Source of the DNA: Chloroflexota bacterium | GTDB taxonomy: Bacteria; Chloroflexota; Limnocylindria; Limnocylindrales; CSP1-4 | DNA length: 6,081 bases | Assembly (NCBI GenBank): GCA_021802185.1 | Contig: JAKAAV010000154.1 | Location: forward strand, 1 to 6,081 | Direction of reading: 5' to 3' | In this document: positions 1 to 5,525 of the stretch, piece by piece | Layout of the letters: each line of letters opens with the position of its first letter | Position numbering within the stretch: the first letter of the stretch is position 1 | The notes under the pieces: model-generated | The model's database searches: none | The model's input: only the letters and a program-made list of their open reading frames with translations | Told to the model about the DNA's origin: nothing | Translations under genes and position numbers: made by a program

Positions 1-1
1 G

Positions 2-1168
2 GCGCGGCTGCTCGAGCTCGCCCACGACGCGATCTTCGTCCGCGACCTCGACGGGAAGGTGCGGTTCTGGAACCCGGGCGCCGCCGAGACGTATGGGTGG
101 ACGGCGGATCAGGCGGTCGGCGCGACAACGCACCAGCTCCTGCGCACCTCGTTCCCGGACTCGCTCGAGGCCGTCAATCGCGCGCTGCTCGAATCCGAAC
201 GCTGGGAGGGGGAGCTGCGGCACACGACGCGCGACGGCCGCCGGCTCGCGATCGCGAGCCGGCAGGTGCTGGAGCGCGACGAGGCGGGACGTGTCGTCGG
301 CGTCCTCGAGATCAACCGCGACGTCACGGAGTCGGTCGCGGCACACGAGCAGCTCGAGGAGTACGCGCAGGCGCTGAGCCGGTCGAACGCAGACCTCGAG
401 CAGTTCGCGTACGTCGCGTCCCATGACCTGCAGGAGCCGCTGCGGATGGTGACCGGCTTCATGGGCCTGCTGAAGAAGCGGTACGCCGGCCGGCTCGGCG
501 CGGACGCAGACGAGTACATCGCGTTCGCGGTCGATGGCGCGCGACGCATGCAGGGGCTCATCAACGACCTCCTGGCGTTCTCCCGGGTCGACACGCGAGG
601 GCACCCCTTCGAGCCGATCCCGCTTGACGCGTCGCTGGACGCCGCCCTGGCGAACCTGTGTGCGACGATCGAGGACGTCGCGGCCGTGGTCCACCGCGAG
701 CCGCTCCCGGAGGTCGTGGCGGACCGCGGGCAGATGGTCCAGTTGCTGCAGAACCTGGTCGGGAACGCGGTGAAGTTCCACGCGCGGGGCGCGGCGCCGG
801 AGGTGTGGATCGGCGCGGAGCGCGGCGACGGCGAGTGGTGCGTGTTCGTGCGCGATCGCGGCATCGGGATTGCGCGGGACCATTACGCTCAGATCTTCGA
901 GATCTTCCGCCGGCTGCACGGCCGGGAGGAATACCCGGGATCCGGAATCGGGCTGGCGATCTGCAAGAAGATCGTGGAACGGCATGGGGGCCGCATCTGG
1001 GTGGAGTCAGCGCCGGGGGAGGGCGCAACCTTCTGGTTCTCGCTCCCGGATCCGGAGGACCGGTCTCGGCGGGAACCGGCCAATCGTTCGGCCGGCGAAC
1101 GAGGACAGGGGAGCGATCGCCCGCTTCGAGCACGGAGCGAGCGCGAGGAGGACACGGATGCCGAATGA
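2..1168 (+). CDS. PAS-domain sensor histidine kinase, Cph1/phytochrome-type core (5' end outside window)
   Basis: The reading frame is open from base 2. The residues coded before the first in-frame GTG (position 59) complete the start of a PAS fold (HDAIFVRDLDGKVRFWN), so the gene begins upstream of the window and the GTG is not its start. In the visible 388 residues, PAS covers about 4-110, followed by a short coiled-coil linker (about 112-132) and a HisKA dimerisation helix with H-box ASHDLQEPLRMV; the phosphoacceptor His codon is 422-424. The HATPase_c domain has an N-box (QNLVGNAVKF), G1 (DRGIG), F-box (FEIFRRLH) and G2 (GSGIGLAICKK), all intact, so it should autophosphorylate. This H-box and helix style is that of cyanobacterial Cph1 and related PAS kinases, whose partners are Rcp1-type regulators; such a regulator follows directly. 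No transmembrane segment is visible, but the N-terminus is missing. After the catalytic domain there is a charged tail of about 40 residues, probably disordered. The family call is firm; the signal sensed is unknown. Confidence 0.95.
   Translation, partial: ARLLELAHDAIFVRDLDGKVRFWNPGAAETYGWTADQAVGATTHQLLRTSFPDSLEAVNRALLESERWEGELRHTTRDGRRLAIASRQVLERDEAGRVVGVLEINRDVTESVAAHEQLEEYAQALSRSNADLEQFAYVASHDLQEPLRMVTGFMGLLKKRYAGRLGADADEYIAFAVDGARRMQGLINDLLAFSRVDTRGHPFEPIPLDASLDAALANLCATIEDVAAVVHREPLPEVVADRGQMVQLLQNLVGNAVKFHARGAAPEVWIGAERGDGEWCVFVRDRGIGIARDHYAQIFEIFRRLHGREEYPGSGIGLAICKKIVERHGGRIWVESAPGEGATFWFSLPDPEDRSRREPANRSAGERGQGSDRPLRARSEREEDTDAE
1145..1150 (+). promoter_or_regulatory. Ribosome binding site of the Rcp1-type regulator
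   Basis: GAGGAG lies 7 nt before the ATG at 1158. It sits inside the last codons of the upstream kinase, which supports this ATG over earlier in-frame starts and suggests translational coupling of the two genes. Confidence 0.7.
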
Positions 1169-1595
1169 CCGGCACGTCGTCGAGATCATGCTCGTCGAGG
1201 ACAACCCCGGCGATGTGCGGCTGACTCGCGAGGCGCTGAAGGAGGCGCACGTCGACAACGAGCTGACCGTCGTGCCCGACGGCGAGGCCGCGGTGTCGCT
1301 GCTGCGCGAGCGGCTCGCCGCCCGCCGCCCGAGCCCGATGCTCGTGCTGCTCGATCTGAACCTGCCTCGGAAGGACGGGAGGCAGGTGCTGGCCGAGATC
1401 AAGTCGGACCAGGAGCTGTGCACGATTCCGGTCATCGTGCTCACGTCGTCGGCCGCGGAGCAGGACGTGCTGCAGTCGTACCGGCACCATGCGAACGCGT
1501 ACGTGACCAAGCCGATCGAGATCGACGAGTTCCTGCGGGCGGTCCGGTCGATCGAGGGGTTCTGGCTGTCCGTGGTGAGGTTTCCGCCACAATGA
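1158..1595 (+). CDS. Rcp1-type single-domain response regulator (CheY-like receiver)
   Basis: This 145-residue protein is a receiver domain with no output domain. The acidic pair is E14-D15 in VEDNPGD, the phosphoacceptor is D66 in LLDLNLPRKDG, the switch Thr is T96 in VLTSS, and the conserved Lys is K118 in YVTKP. The EDNPGD signature, the NLPRKDG loop and the C-terminal SIEGFWLSVVRFP are features of the Rcp1 family, partners of Cph1-like phytochrome kinases. The ATG at 1158 is chosen because GAGGAG precedes it at good spacing and the receiver fold starts at once; longer in-frame extensions are only antisense or shadow sequence. The gene overlaps the kinase stop by 11 nt, so the two are very likely co-translated and form a kinase/regulator pair. 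It may act by protein-protein contact or as a phosphate shuttle to another kinase; a phosphate-sink role is also possible. Confidence 0.95.
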   Translation: MPNDRHVVEIMLVEDNPGDVRLTREALKEAHVDNELTVVPDGEAAVSLLRERLAARRPSPMLVLLDLNLPRKDGRQVLAEIKSDQELCTIPVIVLTSSAAEQDVLQSYRHHANAYVTKPIEIDEFLRAVRSIEGFWLSVVRFPPQ

Positions 1596-1633
1596 GGCGA
1601 GCCCAGGCGACGATCCGGGGCCGCACGAGCGCT

Positions 1634-1638
1634 GGAGG
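1634..1638 (+). promoter_or_regulatory. Ribosome binding site deciding a GTG start
   Basis: GGAGG lies 6 nt before the GTG at 1645. It supports that codon as the start of the receiver-PAS-kinase gene, and no ATG lies near. Confidence 0.65.
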
Positions 1639-1644
1639 CCGGGT

Positions 1645-3138
1645 GTGAGCGAGCGCGCGACGGCACGGTCGATCGAACGCGCGAACGCGGTGTCCTACCG
1701 CATCCTGCTCGTCGAGGACAACCCTGGCGATGCCCTGCTGATCGGCGAGGCGCTGCGCGACGGGCTCGACGTCACCGTGGAGGGAGCGGGGCGGCTCGAG
1801 GAGGCGCTCGGTTGCCTCGCTTCGCGGACGTACGACGCCGTGCTCCTCGACCTCGGCCTGCCCGACAGCGGGGGGATCGCCACGCTGTCGGCCGTGCTCG
1901 CCCGCACGCGCGCGCCCGTCGTGGTCCTCACGGGCACCGACGACGAGACCCTCGGTTTCACGGCGATCCACAGTGGCGCGCAGGACTACCTGGTCAAGGG
2001 CAAGGCCGGCGAAGAGGTGCTTCAGCGCGCGGTGCGGTACGCGGTCGAGCGTGCGAGGCTCCAATCGGCGCTCGCCTCGCCGCTGCTCGACACGGCGCCA
2101 GTCGGGCTCGGCGTCATCGACCGCGAGCTCAGGTTCCTCTACGTCAACCAGGCGCTCGCCGCCGTCACGGGGATTCCGCGGAGCGATCACGTCGGACGAG
2201 CAGTCGCCGAGCTCCTGCCGGACACGGCACCATCGGTCCCCGAGCTCATCGGGCGGGGCCTGGAGACCGGGGAGCGCATCCGTGACCTCGAGGTGCGGGT
2301 GCTGAGGCACCAGGGCCGCGGCGGAGACGGCACATGGCTCGTCGGGCACGAGCCAGTCCGGGATGCGCAGGACGCGGTCGTCGCGCTGACCGTGAGCGTC
2401 GTCGACATCACCGAGCGACGCCGCGGCGAAGAGTTCCGGGACGCCCTCGTCGGCATCCTGTCGCACGAGCTGCGGACGCCGGTGACGTCGATCTACGGCG
2501 CGAGCACGATCGGACAGCGGCCCGGCATCAGCGACGAGATGCTCCGGGAGCTCGTCGGGGACGTCGCACAGGAGGCCGAACGGCTGAGCCGGCTCATCGA
2601 GGATCTGCTGGTGCTCGCCCGCGCCGACCGCGGCGCGCTCGCCATCGTGCCCGAGCCGATCCTTCTCGCGCGGGTGCTGCCGCGCGTCGTCGAGCACGAG
2701 GCCCGGCGATGGCCGACGCGCTCGATCGTTGTCGAGGTCGCGGCGTCGGTGCCGCTCGCCAGGGGCGAGGAGAGCTTCGTCGAGCAGGTCACGAGGAACC
2801 TCGTCGCGAATGCCGCCAAGTACAGCAAGCCCGCGTCCCGTATCACCGTCATCGTCGACGCCGACCCCGAGGGGCGGCCGCGCGTCCGGGTCCTCGACGA
2901 GGGCCCGGGGATCGATCCCGAGGAGGCCGACCGCCTCTTCGACCTGCTGTATCGATCGCCGCGGACGGCGCGCGTGGCCTCCGGCTCCGGCATCGGGCTG
3001 TTCGTCGCGCGGCACCTCATCGAGTCGATGGGCGGCCGGATCTGGGCGCGTCCACGCGGGGACGGACCGGGCGCGGAGTTCGGCTTCACCCTCGAACCGC
3101 TCCGCGAGGATGACGACGTGCCGGACGGAGAGGGCTAG
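1645..3138 (+). CDS. Receiver-PAS-histidine kinase (N-terminal receiver hybrid)
   Basis: The product is 497 residues. Residues about 18-135 form a receiver: acidic pair E24-D25, phosphoacceptor D69 in LLDLGLPDSGG, T96 in VLTGTDD and K118 in DYLVKG. Residues about 145-260 form a PAS domain ending in the usual DITERRR. Residues about 264-330 are HisKA with H-box ILSHELRTP and phosphoacceptor H274. HATPase_c follows, with N-box N389 (RNLVANAAKYS), G1 DEGPGID (D418), F-box RLFDLLYR and G2 GSGIGLF (G447-G451), so both phosphotransfer ends appear active. There is no membrane segment and no HPt domain, so it is probably soluble. The receiver sits before the kinase, so phosphorylation of D69 by another kinase could gate its activity. 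The gene is 49 nt after the Rcp1-type regulator on the same strand with no evident terminator, suggesting one operon. The start is GTG with a GGAGG site. Output target and ligand are unknown. Confidence 0.95.
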   Translation: MSERATARSIERANAVSYRILLVEDNPGDALLIGEALRDGLDVTVEGAGRLEEALGCLASRTYDAVLLDLGLPDSGGIATLSAVLARTRAPVVVLTGTDDETLGFTAIHSGAQDYLVKGKAGEEVLQRAVRYAVERARLQSALASPLLDTAPVGLGVIDRELRFLYVNQALAAVTGIPRSDHVGRAVAELLPDTAPSVPELIGRGLETGERIRDLEVRVLRHQGRGGDGTWLVGHEPVRDAQDAVVALTVSVVDITERRRGEEFRDALVGILSHELRTPVTSIYGASTIGQRPGISDEMLRELVGDVAQEAERLSRLIEDLLVLARADRGALAIVPEPILLARVLPRVVEHEARRWPTRSIVVEVAASVPLARGEESFVEQVTRNLVANAAKYSKPASRITVIVDADPEGRPRVRVLDEGPGIDPEEADRLFDLLYRSPRTARVASGSGIGLFVARHLIESMGGRIWARPRGDGPGAEFGFTLEPLREDDDVPDGEG

Positions 3139-3163
3139 GGGCGGGCCAGGAGCGCTGCGCTCG

Positions 3164-4102
3164 CTAGGCCGGCTCGCGCCCGGCGGGCTCGCGCCCGGCG
3201 GGCTCCCGGCCGGGCGACGATGACGCGGCGGGCGCCCCCGTCGCCTGGCGCGCTTCCGCGACACGCTCGGGCCGGACCTCCTTGAGGACCACCGCGATCA
3301 GCTCGGCCGTGACGACCAGCACGAGCGCGGACAGGTAGAACCAGAGCATCAGCACGATCACGCCCCCGAGGGCGCCGTAGGTGTTGCCGTAGTGGCTGAA
3401 GTTGGCGACGTAGAAGGCGAAGACCCCGGTCACGATCAGCCACAGCACCGCGAACACGCCACCGCCGAGCAGGCACCAGCGCCACGGCACGCGCACATTC
3501 GGGGCGAGGCGGTACAGCACCCCGACGGCGAACGCGAGCAGCGCGAAGACGATCGGCCAGCGCAGGACCGAGATGGCGGTGTAGCCGTCTCGCCCGAGCC
3601 CGATCGACGTCGCCGCGTGCTCGGTCAGCAGCGACGCGCCGACGATGCCGATGACGGCCACGATGAGCCCGGCGCTCGCGAGAAGCGTCAGCCCCATCGC
3701 CGTCAGGTACTTCGCGATGAACGACCGCGTCTCCTCGACCTCGAACGCGCGGTTCATGGCCTTCATGAGCGCCTGCGTGCCACCGGTGGCCGCCCACAGC
3801 GCGCCGATCGCGCCGATGGAGAGCAACTCGGGATGACGGTTGTTGACGACGGTCTCGAGCTGCGGCCGGATGGTCTGACCGAGCCCGCCCGGCACGTTGC
3901 CGCCGGCGGCGCTGAGGATCTGGCCGGCCGGGTTCTGCATCCCTGCCCAGTGTGCGACGAAGCCGGTGAGTGCGGCCAGGAAGATCGCGAACGGGAAGAT
4001 CGCGAAGAGGAAGCGGTACGCGAGCTCGGCGGACAGGCCGGGCGTGTCGTCGCGCTGGAACTCGTGCATGAAACGGCGCACGATCGCCACGAGGGATCCC
4101 AC
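3164..4102 (-). CDS. YihY/BrkB-family inner-membrane protein
   Basis: The 312-residue product matches the YihY/virulence-factor BrkB family. Six hydrophobic segments can be seen at about 27-50, 93-113, 133-159, 180-199, 209-232 and 243-272. Family-typical motifs include LAYRFLFAIFPF in the first helix, FAVGVLYRLAPN after the fourth, and YGALGGVIVLMLWFYLSAL followed by AELIA in the last. The molecular role of the family is not settled; the old annotation as ribonuclease BN is now considered wrong, and transport or envelope roles have been proposed. The start is taken as GTG at 4102: there is no Shine-Dalgarno, but a -10-like TATCGT ends 6 nt before it, fitting a leaderless mRNA. An ATG at codon 12 is the alternative. 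The C-terminus after about residue 280 is hydrophilic, Ala/Pro/Ser-rich, and ends in three REPAG-type repeats. The stop lies 25 bp from that of the convergent kinase gene. Confidence 0.92.
   Translation of the reverse strand: MGSLVAIVRRFMHEFQRDDTPGLSAELAYRFLFAIFPFAIFLAALTGFVAHWAGMQNPAGQILSAAGGNVPGGLGQTIRPQLETVVNNRHPELLSIGAIGALWAATGGTQALMKAMNRAFEVEETRSFIAKYLTAMGLTLLASAGLIVAVIGIVGASLLTEHAATSIGLGRDGYTAISVLRWPIVFALLAFAVGVLYRLAPNVRVPWRWCLLGGGVFAVLWLIVTGVFAFYVANFSHYGNTYGALGGVIVLMLWFYLSALVLVVTAELIAVVLKEVRPERVAEARQATGAPAASSSPGREPAGREPAGREPA
3167..3211 (-). repeat. Tandem 15-nt repeat coding a GREPA x3 C-terminal tail
   Basis: On the plus strand, 3171-3185 and 3186-3200 are identical 15-nt units, and 3201-3215 is a degenerate third copy. 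On the minus strand they encode three successive Gly-Arg-Glu-Pro-Ala units just before the stop of the YihY-family gene. The unit is a multiple of three, so copy-number change would keep the frame. Confidence 0.85.
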
Positions 4103-4108
4103 GTGCGG

Positions 4109-4117
4109 ACGATAGCA
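4109..4117 (-). promoter_or_regulatory. Candidate extended -10 element for a leaderless YihY-family transcript
   Basis: Read on the minus strand, the sequence is TGC followed by TATCGT (4114-4109), a TGn-TAnnnT extended -10 pattern. Six bases separate it from the GTG at 4102, so transcription would begin at or very near the start codon. This agrees with the absence of a Shine-Dalgarno sequence. No convincing -35 lies at 16-18 nt; a CTGACA upstream is only 10 nt away. The call is inference from pattern and spacing. Confidence 0.4.
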
Positions 4118-4219
4118 AGCGGGATGTCAGCGGCACATCAGGCCGACCGGCACCGCCTGCGTTTCGCGCGCCACCCGTGCCTTCCGCTCTCCGCCGCTCC
4201 GGCGACGACCGCGGCCTGA

Positions 4220-4455
4220 TCCCTGCCGGCGACAGTCGAGCGACTCGAGACCGTCATCGCGACGCGCCGCGAGTTCCACGACGACGGCGTCTACCTGCAC
4301 GAGACGGCGATCCGCCAGGTTCCCGGCGTGCTCCTTGCCGGTCTCGTCGCCGGGCGCGGCGCCAGTCCGTCCGGGGTCCGGACGAGGTGCGGGCCGCCGA
4401 GCTTCCGCCGGTCGAGGTCGCCCCCGGCACGCGCTGGCCGACCGCCGATCGGGTC
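4220..4455 (+). pseudogene. Coding-like, frame-shifted remnant of unknown family
   Basis: This lies in the 351-bp gap between the YihY-family and DyP genes. From just after a TGA at 4217-4219, one plus-strand frame reads as plausible protein (segments TVERLETVIATRREFHDDG and VYLHETAIRQVPGVLLAGL). By hand count, codons 4262-4363 have G or C at 31 of 34 third positions but only 16 of 34 second positions, the pattern of real genes in such DNA. After about 4365 that frame becomes an Arg/Ser/Pro-rich shadow, while the next frame becomes coding-like (PDEVRAAELPPVEVAPGTR, then WPTADRV). A single missing base near the GGGG run at 4373-4376 would join them. No ATG, GTG or TTG start lies between 4220 and 4327, so it looks broken at both ends and runs into the 3' end of the DyP gene. 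I do not recognise the family. It could be a decayed gene or an assembly error. The rest of the gap (4118-4219) shows nothing I can support. Confidence 0.3.
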
Positions 4456-5347
4456 AGTCGCCTGCACCGCCCGCAAACCCTTCCAGCGCCTCGCTCGACG
4501 GCACGAAGTAATAGGCGCCGCCGATCGCCCGGGCATACCGGGTCAGGGCATCCCGCTCGCCATCGCGCCCGACCATGCTGCCGAGCATCGCGTCGAGCCG
4601 CTCCCTGTCGCGGCTGAACCCCACGAAGATCGTGCCGTGCCTGGTCAGGCGCCCCCACGGGATGTTCCGCCGGAAGATCTTCCCGAACGTCTCCTGGTTC
4701 GTCCTCGCCACGTGCGAAGTCGCGGGCAGCGGATCGAGTTCGGCCCCGTTGATGCGCGAGCGGCCCATCACGAGGCCCTGCTCCGCGACCGGCAGCCGCT
4801 CCCACGCCATCGCGTCGTGCTCCCACTGCTGGAGCAGCAGCACGCTGCCGCCGGCGCCGGATCCCTCGGCGATCACCGCCTCGGACGTTGCGCTCACAAT
4901 CGTCGGGTTCTCCGTCCCGTCGATAAACCCCGTCAGGTCGAGGTCGCGGTGGTACGGCCAGCCGACCATCTCGTGTGCCAGCGTCGCGAGCGGGGCTGCG
5001 GTCGACACGACCCCGCGGGACGCGTCGAAGACGACGTCATAGGCGCCGCCGGCGATCCACACCACGACGTCGTGCTGCGTCGCCGGGAGCGTGTAGCCGT
5101 CCGGGCCGGCAACGGGAGCGTCGAAGCCTCGCAGGCCGGGAGGGGAGTCGCCGGGAGCGACGGCGGCCCACAGTTCGGGTCGGAAGCCCGCGACGAGGTT
5201 CACGCCGCCGATCGTCGTGCGCGGCTCGCGCAGGCTGGCGACGAGGCCGACGAGCGCCCGCGGGTCCGCATCGGGCCGGGCGTCCAGCTCCAGCCAGCCG
5301 TGCGACATGGTTCCGAGCGCGAAGATCCCTGTCTGCGGTGTCGCCAT
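4454..5347 (-). CDS. DyP-type heme peroxidase (cytosolic, YfeX-like)
   Basis: The 297-residue product has the DyP-type hallmarks: the GxxDG motif as GFIDG with catalytic D143, followed by TENP; a proximal heme-ligand His candidate H212 in ATSHVARTN; and the distal Arg candidate R227 in FRRNIPWG. The C-terminal part has TIFVGFSRD and GAYYFVP, also usual for the family. These enzymes bind heme b and reduce H2O2 while oxidising dyes, phenols, Mn(II) or porphyrins; the natural substrate here cannot be told. No Tat or Sec signal precedes the fold and length matches cytosolic members, so it is likely intracellular. The C-terminus ends right after the fold (GFAGGAGD), without the long tail used for encapsulin loading. 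ATG at 5347 is chosen because AGGGGG lies 6 nt upstream and the fold starts at once; the frame stays open further up, but that part is Arg/Ala-rich non-family sequence. It is divergent from an FMN reductase. Confidence 0.94.
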   Translation of the reverse strand: MATPQTGIFALGTMSHGWLELDARPDADPRALVGLVASLREPRTTIGGVNLVAGFRPELWAAVAPGDSPPGLRGFDAPVAGPDGYTLPATQHDVVVWIAGGAYDVVFDASRGVVSTAAPLATLAHEMVGWPYHRDLDLTGFIDGTENPTIVSATSEAVIAEGSGAGGSVLLLQQWEHDAMAWERLPVAEQGLVMGRSRINGAELDPLPATSHVARTNQETFGKIFRRNIPWGRLTRHGTIFVGFSRDRERLDAMLGSMVGRDGERDALTRYARAIGGAYYFVPSSEALEGFAGGAGD

Positions 5348-5353
5348 CGCCTG

Positions 5354-5359
5354 CCCCCT
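5354..5359 (-). promoter_or_regulatory. Ribosome binding site of the DyP peroxidase
   Basis: On the minus strand AGGGGG lies 6 nt before the ATG at 5347. It decides this start against the longer open frame that reaches 5599. Confidence 0.65.
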
Positions 5360-5485
5360 GTTCGCGGCGCCCCGCCGCCCGCCCGCCGCCCTGTCGCCAG
5401 TCGGATTCGCCGCGCCTCGAACCCTACTCCGCGTGGCGGCTGCAGTTGTGCCGGCTGCCGTTCCCTGGCGCCGCCCTCGAAGCCC

Positions 5486-5515
5486 TTGACGAAATCTAGT
5501 TGCGTGGACAATAAT
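5486..5515 (+). promoter_or_regulatory. Candidate sigma70-type promoter for the FMN reductase
   Basis: TTGACG (5486-5491) and AATAAT (5510-5515) each match the consensus at five of six positions and are 18 nt apart. They lie in the most AT-rich pocket of the window. Transcription would start about 5521-5524, only a few bases before the ATG at 5526, so the mRNA would be leaderless or nearly so; this fits the lack of a good Shine-Dalgarno. No comparably good minus-strand promoter for the DyP gene was found in the 178-bp spacer. Confidence 0.5.
5497..5514. promoter_or_regulatory. Imperfect palindrome, possible operator
   Basis: TAGTTG (5497-5502) and CAATAA (5509-5514) form an 18-bp imperfect inverted repeat with a 6-bp centre; four of six half-site positions pair. 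It covers the spacer and most of the -10 of the candidate FMN reductase promoter, where a bound repressor would block transcription. MarR-type regulators commonly use such sites, but no regulator gene is in the window. Confidence 0.25.
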
Positions 5516-5525
5516 TGCAGAAGCA

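Noticed and set aside
3150..3162. Small hairpin (GAGCG-CTG-CGCTC) between convergent genes, possible terminator
   Set aside because: The stem is only 5 bp and no T-run follows on either strand, so a terminator cannot be supported although one is expected here.
1441..3264. 607-residue minus-strand open frame opposite the receiver-PAS-kinase gene
   Set aside because: It is antisense to a gene with unmistakable domains and is Arg/Asp/Pro-rich without any motif; long antisense frames are expected in GC-rich genes.
3392..4219. 275-residue plus-strand open frame opposite the YihY-family gene
   Set aside because: Composition is charged and repetitive, with no recognisable domain, while the minus strand encodes a clear six-helix family member.
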